Source: Aricia agestis (Eukaryota > Arthropoda > Insecta > Lepidoptera > Lycaenidae). Taken from it: a stretch of 64,000 nt of DNA. The notes under the pieces are model-generated. The model searched no databases and had not been told where the DNA came from. It saw nothing but the letters and a program-made list of their open reading frames with translations. Location of the stretch: assembly GCF_905147365.1 (NCBI RefSeq), contig NC_056422.1, positions 2,172,501-2,236,500 of the forward strand, given 5' to 3'. The translations under genes and the position numbers were made by a program. Below are positions 1 to 10,439 of the stretch, one piece after another (the stretch's first letter is position 1; every line of letters starts with the position of its first letter).

Positions 1-11
1 ATATTTTTTAA

Positions 12-17
12 TTTATT
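12..17 (-). terminator. Candidate polyadenylation signal AATAAA
   Basis: On the minus strand an AATAAA hexamer lies downstream of the array and the last visible exon. It could end a transcript that runs through the array. The surrounding DNA is AT-rich, so chance occurrence is likely. Confidence 0.2.
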
Positions 18-95
18 TAAAAATCCTACAGTCATAACCTGCTCACGCAGCGCGTCGTCGGACGAACCGTCTTATTTATCGGACAAGTTAGGCTT

Positions 96-157
96 CTTAC
101 AGACATACGGTACCAGTCGACGGCGCTAGTCGAAGACGCGTGCCGTTCGTCTGCAAG
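96..157. repeat. Short inverted repeat beside the tandem array
   Basis: The arm at 96-113 and the arm at 140-157 are imperfect reverse complements (core CAGACGAACGGCAC-like). A related single arm occurs at about 11270-11292 inside another intron, so this is probably a dispersed small foldback element rather than part of the gene. Confidence 0.4.
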
Positions 158-168
158 AGCTCTAAGCG

Positions 169-1018
169 CTCACGTCAATGGTGCGATCACGGCCGTCGTG
201 GGCGTCGGTATAATTAAAATTGAATAATTATTTTTATTCCTACCGTCATAATCTACTCAGGGGGCGGCGGCGCGTCATCTGGGGAACCATCTTCATCATC
301 CGACGACGAGTCGCTCACGTCGATGGTGCGATCACGGCCGTCGTGGGCGTCGACATTATTAACATCAAGAAACGTACCGTCATAATCTGCTCAGGCGGCG
401 GCGGCGCGTCATTTGGGGAACCATCTTCATCATCCGACGACGAGTCGCTCACGTGGATGGTGCGATCACGGCCGTCGTGGGCGTCGACATTATTAACATC
501 AAGAAACGTACCGTCATAATCTGCTCAGGCGGCGGCGGCGCGTCATCTGGGGAACCATCTTCATCATCCGACGACGAGTCGCTCACGTGGATGGTGCGAT
601 CACGGCCGTCGTGGGCGTCGACATTATTAACATCAAGAAACGTACCGTCATAATCTGCTCAGGCGGCGGCGGCGCGTCATCTGGGGAACCATCTTCATCA
701 TCCGACGACGAGTCGCTCACGTGGATGGTGCGATCACGGCCGTCGTGGGCGTCGACATTATTAACATCAAGAAACGTACCGTCATAATCTGCTCAGGCGG
801 CGGCGGCGCGTCATCTGGGGAACCATCTTCATCATCCGACGACGAGTCGCTCACGTGGATGGTGCGATCACGGCCGTCGTGGGCGTCGACATTATTAACA
901 TCAAGAAACGTACCGTCATAATCTGCTCAGGCGGCGGCGGCGCGTCATCTGGGGAACCATCTTCATCATCCGACGACGAGTCGCTCACGTCGATGGTGCG
1001 ATCACGGCCGTCGTGGGC
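169..1018. repeat. 134-bp tandem array of the exon 10 3' end plus intron start
   Basis: Six copies of the same segment follow one another at exactly 134-bp spacing. On the minus strand the exon-end/GT position falls at 914, 780, 646, 512, 378 and 244. Each unit holds about 65 bp of the acidic/proline coding end of exon 10, a GTACGT donor-like site and about 60 bp of further sequence. Internal units are almost identical. The outermost unit (169-314) is diverged: it has GTAGGA instead of GTACGT, an 11-bp longer spacer, and TAG at 253-255 where the others have CAG. Because 134 is not a multiple of 3, the units cannot extend one open frame. The array looks like repeated unequal exchange. Confidence 0.93.
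233..238 (-). terminator. Candidate polyadenylation signal AATAAA after the TAG copy
   Basis: The diverged outermost array copy has an in-frame-type TAG at 253-255 and, 15 bases further on the minus strand, an AATAAA. This pairing suggests the outermost copy may have served as a 3' end. No acceptor that would join it to exon 9 is visible. Confidence 0.3.
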
Positions 1019-1161
1019 ATCGTGGGCGTCTGCATCGACGTTGCGGTCCGGGTCGACGCTCGTGACGTAAGGGTACATCGGATTGTACATCATCTCGGTT
1101 AGATACGAGAAGTCACCGAAGGGGAGGTTTGTAGCGTTGTAGTTCTCGTTAGGTCGGCCAT
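914..1161 (-). CDS. BTB zinc-finger/AT-hook gene, exon 10 (acidic C-terminal part)
   Basis: The acceptor TTTCAG ends at 1162 and the exon opens in phase with exon 9 (G|AT). It encodes residues 565-647: an asparagine/tyrosine-rich start (GRPNENYNATN), a methionine/tyrosine patch (MMYNPMYPY), an Asp/His stretch, then an acidic serine run (SDSSSDDED) and a proline run (PPPPE). It ends ACG|GTACGT, a donor as good as that of exon 7, which would leave the transcript in phase 0 with its next exon beyond the left edge. If the donor is not used, the frame runs on to a TGA at 851-853, giving a 667-residue protein. The acidic tail could be an activation or protein-contact region (inference). The end of the gene is therefore not settled. 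Confidence 0.75.
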
Positions 1162-1594
1162 CTGAAATTTAAAGCATCGTGATCGTTTAGAATCAGGCGT
1201 TACCTTACCGAAATCAGTTTAAAATTTAGTATACATATTATTATTTTAGTAATGTCCCATGAAGTAAATCCCGTGAAATAAAAATAAGTATAATACATAA
1301 TGAATACATACTACTAATAAAACTTATGCGTCGTGATCGTCGTGGTTAAGACAGCTTGTCAAAATTGTCGTTTGACTCAAATTGAAACAAATAGGCTTTG
1401 TTATTTTTGGCCATTGAGAAAGGGCAGAAAGTTTTGTAATTAAATATAAGTTCAATTGTTATAATGACTTCAGTCATTTCTCGCTCGCACGTAGATAATA
1501 ATAATTGGTCGCTGTTAAGCATTTGTACTAACCCAACATTTTATTTTTAATGAAATTAATGCAGTCTTGTTCTAAATAGAGAAAAGAACATAAC

Positions 1595-1915
1595 TATAGT
1601 CCGTCAAGAAAGTGAAGAAATTACAAAGTGGCAACATCGTATACTCCACTCGGGCTAGCTTGTCGCTATCGGTCGTTGACTCCCTGTCAAAAACTTGTCA
1701 TTTTCCATATAAAACCACAATAAACAATATCTGACACTTCATTGTCAATCGCGGTTTATATGGAAAATGACAAGTTTTTGACAGGGAGTCCATGACCGCT
1801 AGCGACAAGTTAGCCCGAGTGGAGTATAGTGTCATCCCTTTCAAATCAATCAAGAAAAAAGGGATGACACTACGATGTTGCCACTTTTTAATTTCTTCAC
1901 TTTCTTGACAGACTA
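1595..1915. mobile_element. Foldback element, GTCAAGAAAGTGAAG family
   Basis: The outer arms begin GTCAAGAAAGTGAAGAAATT at about 1602 and mirror to the reverse complement near 1910. An inner inverted pair (TGTCAAAAACTTGTCATTTT and its complement) lies around 1685-1790. A second copy of the inner part sits at about 15446-15590, and a single outer arm lies at about 12818-12870. No coding capacity is visible. It is a non-autonomous terminal-inverted-repeat element. Confidence 0.75.
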
Positions 1916-2073
1916 TACATTCATAACTCAATACGCAATTTTTTTGTGGGACGATACACATAATACAAATGCTTAAATTTGATGCTTATGCGAATAAGAA
2001 CCTACAAACAGAACAACTTTAATTACAAAAATATTTCCTTATAATACGGAAGATAGTTTATACTTATATTATA

Positions 2074-2410
2074 CAGGGTGCAATGAAACCTTCCTGCCAA
2101 ATTTTTTCCAGGGCTTAGGTATCATTAGGAGTCCATTTAACCAAAAAAAATTGGGTGTTATTTTTTTTTTCAATGACATATTTTATCCCTTTTAAAATCC
2201 TTGCAGAACGGCCACGCGCGGGGGAATAAGAGGGCGTGACGCGGGATGAGGCACGCGCGCGGGGGCACGTCACGCGCGGACGACGCATCGTTTGTAGTGT
2301 CTTTTAGGATAACTTGCGGAAGGTATTTCTCAACATTTTAGTACCGAGTGACTATAAAAGAAAAAATACGTGTATATTAAAATTTGGCAGGAAGGTTTAA
2401 TTGCACCCTG
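2074..2410. mobile_element. MITE with CAGGGTGCAAT termini
   Basis: The ends are CAGGGTGCAATGAAACCTTC and its near-exact reverse complement, flanked by TATA on both sides. That fits a TA target duplication as in Tc1/mariner-type elements. The GC-rich middle (2210-2290, CGCGCGGGG runs) contrasts with the AT-rich neighbourhood. No ORF is seen. Confidence 0.75.
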
Positions 2411-4833
2411 TATAGTTTTACCGACACCAAAATATTATCACGTATTTTGATTTTATCTCTTATAAGTAACTTTTTTGTTAGACATTCCTTTTGTTGACGA
2501 TCATGCTATGTATAATATCTATAATGTATTACACGTGCATATTATGATTGTGTTAATTTATTACATACGCGACATAAAATGTTAATGAGCTGTTTAAAGA
2601 TTAGATTGAGTTTTAATTACATTTTTAGATTTAGTATCTGTTTACGCTGTAATGTGATAATGCTGTAAGAATATGTATAGAATTATTTTGCATATTTTTC
2701 TCGTTTTTATAAGAGAATAACATATAAAAACTGACCCTTACCATGACCTCTAAGAGTAATTGCAATTTAAATAAAAAATATTACAATGTTACACTGTACT
2801 GTTTATGACACTGAAAAATTAAGATTTTTTTTTTGTCCATCAGAGTAATTAATTTAAAAACAGGGTTATAATAACTACATAAGTTCGATTACAATTAATG
2901 AAAAAATTAAGGAGGGTTGCCCTAAACTTATAAACGTTTTCACCATGCAGCATACAGCATGGATAAGGGTTAATATTTTAAATACAATTCTTAATATATC
3001 CATTCTCATTTTTAACCTCTAGATACATAACTAATTTTACAACTACGTATATAGACACCAACATCCCACTATAATCTATATATCCCATCACCATATACAT
3101 AATAAAGCGTTATGGATGTTAGCTATGTTATCTGGACGCCATTCTCATGATTATTGTCAGTTTTCTGTCGATTAACATGCTTTCTCAGTCATACACGAAT
3201 GATGCCAGCATGCCAACCGAAACGATAATTGAGTTTAGCAGAAACAGTTACTGCTGAGTACATTAGATAACTTTAGGAACTAGCTGTCAGTTGTTCCTGA
3301 CTAAACTTCAATGTTAGTCGCATATTACACCGACTTAACTCCAACTCCGTTCACAGTATTGAATGTAAGCTTTATGTTTATGGATTGAGAGACTTAAGTA
3401 AACAACTCAACTTGTCTTGTCGTATGGAGTGAAATTACAGCAACCAATACCTTCTTGTTTCTTTTACAAGCGCAGATACTAATATAATAGTGCGCCAGTG
3501 AAAGAGACAAGTAGCTAAAGGTAGCACAATAATATATCTATCTTGCGACCGAACTATAGTTGACACGATTCACTCTATTAAGAGCTCACCTGACTCTAAA
3601 AATCAAACATCGTCCTTCTCCCTTCACATTCACGCCCGTCTTTCATATGTCAGGTGAAAAAGGACGGCGCGAAATCATAGCCTAGTTGGTTTTACTTGAA
3701 TAAAAGACGAACTATAATGATTATGAAAAAAGTGTTTTGAGCAAATTTAGGTTTTATCAATACCTTTTTAGATATTAAGAAATATTAAAGAAAAGAAAGC
3801 AAACTTCGAATATCCAAGCAAAAATGTGTCTAAAACAAGGTTTTTTGTAAAAAAGAAACTATCGAGCATTTTTTGAGTAATCGTGTTTTCGTCTTGAGCA
3901 TTTAATCTTTATGAACTGAAGTTACTTGTGTCAAAAAATCAGTTTTCTACACCTTACAGATTTTGAGATCTAGGTTAAAGTATGTTATGGTCATATCATC
4001 ATATCAAGTTAGGGTCATATGGGCTCTTAAGTAACACAACATAAAGTTAACATTGCTAAACTGCGAGCTGACTTGGAGTAGAGTCAATGTCATATACGAA
4101 TCATATAGTTAATAATCCCGAGAACACGATTCCTGTGACATAATATATTACCACCACAGTACCCGTGGTTAAGGCATGCCATTTAAATGTTATATACTAA
4201 CAAATCTTGCTCATTTCTGCGGCTAGTCCGAACGGCATTGACGTCATATCGAGACCTATAGAAAATAATCACTTTATAAACAAAAAACACACACACTTCT
4301 AGATTTAGGATACTTGTTATATTTTAAATTATACATTTTAACCGAAATGTTAAATATGTTTAATGTGAAATTCAAGCGGTATATTTTTTTTACATTTCCC
4401 GAGAAATATTTAATAATTTACACAAATTTCATAATTATCCCTATCAAAACATTAAATTACATTTTAAAAATGCTAATGAACAATAATTTAGTTTTTACAA
4501 ATATTTTATGAAATATAATAGCATATTTTTCTAGATTCTAGAGTATGAGAAATTCTAACATAATGCCGCGTTTAAAAATATTATTATAATTAGAATTTAA
4601 ATCGTTACCGCAAAGTGAAAATAATTCAAAACAACAATTAAAATTTTAAATTAAAAACATCGTGTTACAAATAAGTGACGTTCATTAATCATTATACAAC
4701 CCATACAAGTGAGTAGCGATGTAAAAAAATAAAACAAAAGTAAATTGTAAAGCGTGAGACACACGGACACACAAATTTGCACCTTATTTTCAGGGGAAAA
4801 GACATACAATTATTATAAGCCTTATACTGTATA

Positions 4834-5093
4834 CAGGGTGTAACAAAAATAAGTGATAATACTTTAGGGTGTGTACGTGTTCCTTGTAGAGAGTTCACTG
4901 TGAAAGTAGCAGCGCTGAAAGACCAAATTTTTTTTTTCACTTCTGTATGGGGAAACTCGTGACGCTCGGGCCCTTGCCCATACAAAAGTGAAAAAAAAAG
5001 ATCGTCTTTCAGAGCTGCTACTTTCACAGTGAACTCTCTACAAGGAACACGTACACACCCTAAAGTATTATTACTTATTTTTGTAACACACTG
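4834..5093. mobile_element. Foldback MITE, CAGGGTGTAACAAAAA family, copy 1
   Basis: About 120-bp arms are nearly perfect reverse complements over the whole length (for example ACTGTGAAAGTAGCAGCGCT near 4898 and its complement near 5020), with a short centre. Related copies lie at 5679-5938, 20367-20807 and 40951-41210. An apparent long frame across it is only a by-product of the palindrome. Confidence 0.85.
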
Positions 5094-5324
5094 TAGAATA
5101 AGATATAGAATGGCGTGAGCAGACCGTACACAATTAATCATAATATTGAACCGTCTGCTGACGTCATAGTTTCCGGCACATGAGTAATTAAACCGGTTTC
5201 CACTATCTCTTTAATATTTTGTCTTGTAATTAAAAACGCTTGTCTAATATTAGTTTACAGTCAGCGCAAAAATTGGATTTTAACTTTCTCAGAAATTAAA
5301 ATATCCACGATGACGATATTATTT

Positions 5325-5620
5325 GACGACCTCTGTGGCTCAGTGGTGAGCGCGTTGGTAGCTCAAGCCGGGGGTCGCGAGTTCGAATCCCGCCGACGGA
5401 ACAAAAAGTTTTCAATGTTCCCGGGTCTGGATGTGTATTAAATATGTGTATGATATAATAAAAATCTTAAATATATGTATAGTATAAAAGTATTAAATAT
5501 ATTTCCGTTGTCTGGTACCTGTAACACAAGTCCTTTAGGTACTTAGCACGGGGCTGAACGGCACTGACGTGGTGTGAAGTGTCCATAGATATTATATTAT
5601 TATATTATATTATTATGTTA
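5325..5620 (+). mobile_element. tRNA-derived SINE (GACCTCTGTGGCTCAG type)
   Basis: The head resembles a tRNA with a pol III A-box (TGGCTCAGTGG, 5336-5346) and B-box (AGTTCGAATCC, 5380-5390). A non-tRNA body follows (TTCAATGTTCCCGGGTCTGG), ending in an ATT-rich simple repeat near 5590-5620. The head does not fold as a proper cloverleaf with an acceptor stem, and the long unrelated body argues for a SINE, not a tRNA gene. Confidence 0.85.
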
Positions 5621-5678
5621 AAATTAAATGACGTTTCTCAGGTGATTTTACTTACGTATCAGAGAATACAACAATGTA

Positions 5679-5938
5679 CAGGAGGTAACAAAACTAAGTG
5701 GTAATACTTTAGGGAGTGTGTGGGTCCCCTATAATTATACAGTTCGCTGTGAAAGTAGCAGCGCCGAAATAATAACTTTTTTTAGGGGAAAATTCATGAC
5801 GACGACATTAGCACCTGAGGTACTTGCCCACACAAATCAGAAAAAAAATTCAGCGCTGCTACTTTCACAGTCAACTCTATAAAAGGAACACATACAAACC
5901 TTAAAGTAAATATTATCACTTTGTTTTGTTACACCTTG
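5679..5938. mobile_element. Foldback MITE, CAGGGTGTAACAAAAA family, copy 2
   Basis: This is a diverged copy of the 4834-5093 element with the same arm core (CTGTGAAAGTAGCAGCGC near 5749 and its complement near 5855). It sits only about 590 bp away with a SINE between the two. Confidence 0.8.
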
Positions 5939-7055
5939 TATTATTATAGCGTCTGAATACAAAATGTGAATCTTTTTATTGATAGAAGAGTTGAAATTAA
6001 AATGGCAATACTTACGCTAAAGGAGTTTTAAGTAGGTATCTAACAAAACTCAAGCGTTTCTAGATCTTAATTTTATAATACTAAAAAATCAAAATATTAA
6101 TTTCTAAATAGGTTAACAAAGTTAACACTTTTAGAACGTCTACGTCTCGGGAACTAACCCGGCGAGAAGAAAAAATAATGCAGTATCTAACTATGGCAAT
6201 AATTATTACTATTTATTTATTAAGATATCCATAAGTCGACTTAAAAAACAATCCAATATTTTGTCACACTGACTGTACTTATATAGTCAGTTTTTCCTCA
6301 AAAGTCTTTAGGCTAAACTCATAAAATTAAACGATAAGCTTACGAGTATTTGAAAGAGGGGCGGTACTGAATGAATAATTGCATTTTTATGGACATCCAA
6401 ATATTTGCCGTTTGTATGTGAAATTGTGTTTGTATGTTAAATTAGGAATTGTTTAAATTGTTTTAATGTTTTTACTTCAACGCTTAAATTCCATTAAATG
6501 TGTTTGAATCTTATATTTATAAACTTGTTTGCGTGTGTGTAATGTGCGTGTGTGTTTATATCTTGCGTACACACATTAGTGTAACTGCTGAGTGCTGACA
6601 TTGTGTGCGTGTATTCTGTATACGCAGTTTTGTGTTTATGTGCGTGTGTACAATATGCGTATATTGGGTACGGTTCAGAATTTGGAGTCCACTAACTTTT
6701 GTCGACAATGCGTGTTGCATTGTAGACAAGGCATTATGCTCCAAACTCTAAATATCTTAAATCTCCGCTCTAAACGCAGTTTGTATGTGTTTGTATTTTT
6801 GTACGACATGTTAACACTTTCTTTAGAATTTATGTATGCGTTATATCAAATAAATCTTAAAGTCCTATAGTAAGTCTTACGAACTCATGTATGATCAACT
6901 GAGTTTTAAAGTAGTAAGTCTTTTAAACTCGGTGCCAGTAGAATATAGCACAAGCGTAGATAACCTTAGCGGGGCCCCTTATAAAAATTCGTCAGGAAGG
7001 AATATGATTTTTCACAAAAGGGAAAGGGAAGACTTAGGTGTGTGTGAGTGTTTAC

Positions 7056-7196
7056 CGGGTCTGGGCAGCAGGTAGTTCTTGGGCGGGCGGCCGCGCTTGC
7101 GCTTCAACAGCAGCTGTTGGCCGGCCGGGGACAGCGCGAGGTGCGCCGCGCTGCCGCCCACAACAGTACCGCCTGTCAGCACGCACCCCTCCATAT
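7056..7196 (-). CDS. BTB zinc-finger/AT-hook gene, exon 9 (third AT-hook)
   Basis: The acceptor CACCTTCCAG ends at 7197, and G|AT completes the codon left by exon 8. It encodes residues 518-564. A small-residue stretch (GGTVVGGSAAHLAL) is followed by a canonical AT-hook, KRKRGRPPKNY, with the RGRP core at residues 552-555. The donor is CCCG|GTAAAC, weaker than its neighbours. AT-hooks bind the minor groove of AT-rich DNA (family knowledge), which fits a chromatin-binding role. The exon is GC-rich against AT-rich introns, as expected for coding sequence here. Confidence 0.85.
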
Positions 7197-8595
7197 CTGG
7201 AAGGTGGAAAATATTATCAATAATATATCCCTTTACATGTTGTGCTACACTTTACGGAAAAACTATCACGCCTATTGATTTGTGCTTTAACATAGTAATT
7301 TTTATTTACATGTGTTATCATCAGTCAGTCAAGGTGTGACGACACGAGCCCCCACAAAGCTCGGCTTTTAGCTAGTACTTCTAATGGGGTAGTTGTATTT
7401 TTTTATTACTGCAGACAGGTCACTAGAGTCCTGACGTCCCTGCGTCCCTTGAGGATCTATTGTGACTCCTTCGCTTTGAGCATCGTCTCCAACTAGAATC
7501 TAGATGCTGCTCATAAAATGAGCGATGTGATTGTTATTGAATAAAATACTTTGGGTAAACTATCAATTATCATATTCATGTTCTTATTTGACTTATCCTA
7601 AGAAATTACTCTGGCCAATTTTGTATGACAAATAACAATAATAGCTAACATTTAAATCAGTAACATTATTTCTAATATTTAAAATTCTCGTATCACAATG
7701 TTAGGCCGCGTACTCCTCCGAAACGGCTTTACTGATTTTAACCAAATTTTATATGCATATTCAGTGGGTCTGAGAATCGGCTACTGGGTACTTTTTATAT
7801 TGATAAGTGCATTTGTTGAATAAATAATAGTAAATTATTGTAAATATTAAATAATAGTATATAGTAAATTATAGTAAATTATATATTGACGCCTCCGTGG
7901 TCTAGTGGTATAGAGCGCGGCTCTTGACTCGGAGGTCGTGGGTTCGATTCCCGCGTTGGAAACAATATGTTATTTCCAAGTTTGGTTAGGACAATGCAGG
8001 CTGATCACCTGATTGTCTGACAAGTAAGATGATCCATGCGTCGGATGGGCATGTAAAAAGTCGGTCCTGCGCCTGATCTCTCGCCAGTCGTGTCGGTCGT
8101 CCGTCCCACTGGGTTATGAGAGTGAAGGAATAGAGAGTGCTCTTGTGTACTGCGCACACACTTGGGCACTATAAAATTACTCCTGCGTAGCTGGCCTGGT
8201 TTCAATGAAACCGGCCACCGTCACCGAAACCGGTGTGGGAGCTATTATTATTATTAGTAAATTATTACAACTCGAGACTGACGGCGACTGTTTGTGCGAC
8301 GGGATAGCGATGGACGTTGCCATGGTGACATACTTTTTTAGTCACTTCAATAAAATAATAGGGGTGAAATACTTTATATGGTAAAGAAACGTTTGCCGGG
8401 ACAGCTAGTAAAATATAAAAGTTTGTTTTTAAACAAAACCGGAATAAAGTAGTGTCGAGGTAAAACAAACTTTCTAAAATATTTATTATTTTTCATAAAA
8501 ATATCTACTATCATGAATGAACAATGAGTAGCGTCTACGTAGTTATATTAATAAGTAATAACAATGCAAATAGATACATTACACACTACACTCAC
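7197..8595 (-). other. Intron 8 (1.4 kb)
   Basis: It runs from donor CTCG|GTGAGT to acceptor TTCCAG. It contains a tRNA-type SINE (7888-8256). The remainder is AT-rich, with short TAGTAAATTA repeats at about 7825-7880 just before the SINE. I see no other gene. Confidence 0.7.
7888..8256 (+). mobile_element. tRNA-derived SINE (GCCTCCGTGGTCTAGTGG type)
   Basis: The A-box is TGGTCTAGTGG at 7898-7908 and the B-box GGTTCGATTCC at 7941-7951. A body of about 290 bp follows, ending in an (ATT)n tail at 8243-8256. This second SINE family differs from the one at 5325 in both head and body. The long body and simple-repeat tail rule out an ordinary tRNA gene. Confidence 0.88.
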
Positions 8596-8917
8596 CGAGT
8601 GACGTCTTGGGCGGTCTTCCCCTCTTCTTCTTGATCTTAGGCGTTAGGGGGAACGGGGTTTTGCGGGGTCTGCCCCTACCCCGGCGTGGGGGTATTAAAT
8701 CCCCCGGGCTTATCTCGTTCTTCACGGGTTCTAGCGTGGCGTTTAGCACGATGGGGTTAGATGGGGTCCGTGGGGGCAGCATGACGTCACCGCTCGGGGT
8801 GAACACGAGATGGCCCGACTCCCGATGCGTGGTCCGCACCATACCCGACATTACTTCGGAGTTGTTCTCTTTCTTGACGGCCGTGGCGTCACTGGTCATG
8901 TCCACTGTTGGGTCTTC
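8596..8917 (-). CDS. BTB zinc-finger/AT-hook gene, exon 8 (two AT-hooks)
   Basis: The acceptor TTTGCAG ends at 8918 and phase 0 matches the end of exon 7. It encodes residues 411-517: an acidic/Thr-rich opening (EDPTVDMTSD), a region with V/M/P patches (GDVMLPPRTPSNPIVLN), then two AT-hooks, RRGRGRPRKTPF (RGRP at 491-494) and KKKRGRPPKTS (509-512). The donor CTCG|GTGAGT is strong. A possible SUMO-type motif (VKKE) appears near the start. Together with exon 9 this gives a cluster of three AT-hooks carboxy-terminal to the zinc fingers, an arrangement suggesting AT-rich target sites or matrix-type DNA (inference). Confidence 0.92.
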
Positions 8918-9065
8918 CTGCAAACAAAAGAGGAGTGATAAGTGATAATGCTTACGCGCTTTATTTATTATATACACCGAAAAAAATTGTGAAGATGGTG
9001 CCCTCATTTACCAATTTATAGATTTTTGGATTTTGATAAAGTAAGATGCTAGTTTATGTTATGCA

Positions 9066-9382
9066 CACAGACATAGATCATGATAGATACCGCATGTCGC
9101 TCCATTTGTATGAAAGCGTGCCACTTTTTTATAGTACTGTGAAGTACCGATGATAAGAAAAGTGCTCATTATCTAGGCCATCGTTTCTATTTAAATTTAT
9201 ACAGCTCAATACGACACTTTTAGGCATTTAGGCATTTCTGAAATTCCGATTGACGTCTGTTTCCGATAGCAGACTAAAGAACAGACATTCGAAAGACGAG
9301 CATTGCTCGTCGTTTGGGAGCGCGATATGGCACGCGAAGCACATATATACACATGCGGTATCTATCATGATCTATGTCTGTG
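9066..9382. mobile_element. hAT-like MITE with 8-bp target duplication
   Basis: The terminal inverted repeats match for about 31 bp, starting CACAGACATAGATCATGATA. The flanks are GTTATGCA (9058-9065) and GTTATGGA (9383-9390), an 8-bp duplication with one mismatch, the length typical of hAT elements. No transposase is present (317 bp). Confidence 0.8.
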
Positions 9383-10082
9383 GTTATGGATATAATATTG
9401 TTAATGCGTATTTACAAGGGTTTCCCGCCCTTAACTAAAATCTTGCAGAAAATTAGAACATAATAGTATGTATTACATATTGTATTAGCTAATAGCTCAT
9501 TTTGATGGTATCATTGTTTCTTAGTTAATCTATCGTTAAAATTACTTGTAATAGATATCCAGTTCCAAAGTTACTTTAAAACTAGTCAGCGGTTTAAAAA
9601 CAGTTTACAGTAATAAAATTAATAAATAATGTCCATACAGCTGTCGCGAACAAAAGTTTTGCGTAATTCATCGTGTGAAACACTGGTGTAGTAATATTTT
9701 AATTACTGTACATAATTAATTTAAAACTCGTACCGTTAAGATTTAAGGTAATTAATCCACAATGCTAATATATTCATGTGTGTACGATGCGGAAAGAGTA
9801 TCAAAGTGACGGACATGAATGAAATGCGCAGGAGTTTGTAAAAGTGCTTAGTATAATTGGATAAGAATTTATTACCGAATCAGCAAAGTGTGAACATTAA
9901 AATAATCGACATGTATTGATCTTTTGTTCAATTAATTTTGAGCAACTACAATTGTAATTATATACTGTTAATAAGTATGCGTTACTATAGCTGTGGTGCG
10001 TACATGTACGCATATATTATACGCACTACGCGGACGTGCGCGTGTGTTCAGTCGTAGATCTGTGTGTGTACACGCAGTTTTT

Positions 10083-10395
10083 TAACCAACTTCAAAAAAG
10101 GAGATTATCAATTCGACGCGTATGTATGTAATATTTCCAGAACTGTCCAGTTTTTTGTTAATGTTAATTGTTAATCTATAGCAGCTTCTGAACAAATGTG
10201 GCAAATTTCAAAAGTGTATGTATGTATGTTTGTGCACGTATATCTCCGGAACTGCAAGTCAGATTTAAGTGATTCTCTTTTTGTTGTACTAGGTATTGTT
10301 CAACTTAGGGAATACTGCAAGTTTCATCAAAATCGGTTCAGTAGTTTTTGAGATAGGGAATTTTAATTCTTAAGTACAATTTGAAGTTGGTTTTA
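10083..10395. mobile_element. Inverted-repeat element, AACCAACTTCAAA ends
   Basis: The left end AACCAACTTCAAAAAAGG near 10084 mirrors GTACAATTTGAAGTTGGTT near 10390. The inside holds the phrase CAAAATCGGTTCAGTAGTTT, shared by several lepidopteran non-autonomous repeats. There is no ORF. Confidence 0.6.
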
Positions 10396-10439
10396 TCTTG
10401 TTAAAATACTATTATTATGTGCGAAATGAGTTAACGTAT

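Larger units (their letters stand above)
1162..7055 (-). other. Intron 9 (5.9 kb)
   Basis: This lies between donor CCCG|GTAAAC at 7056 and acceptor TTTCAG at 1162. It holds foldback elements at about 1595-1915, 2074-2410, 4834-5093 and 5679-5938, a tRNA-type SINE at 5325-5620, and a scrap of the GGGCGACTAACCC family at about 3590-3665. The stretches 2411-3589 and 5939-7055 show only AT-rich unique-looking DNA, with a TG/CG-alternating patch at 6530-6660. Confidence 0.7.

Noticed and set aside
169..1018. CRISPR-like array
   Set aside because: Units are identical with no variable spacers, are 134 bp long, and derive from an exon of a eukaryotic gene.
220..1070. Series of overlapping plus-strand open frames encoding the same peptide
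   Set aside because: They arise because the 134-bp array repeats the same DNA; the minus strand carries the real exon, with acceptor and phase.
4692..5141. Open frame of 149 codons on the minus strand
   Set aside because: It runs through the palindromic MITE and reads the same peptide in both arms.
5325..5400. tRNA gene
   Set aside because: A and B boxes are present, but no proper acceptor stem is seen, and it continues into a SINE body with a simple-repeat tail.
7888..7962. tRNA gene
   Set aside because: Same reasoning: tRNA-like head of a SINE with a long body and (ATT)n tail.
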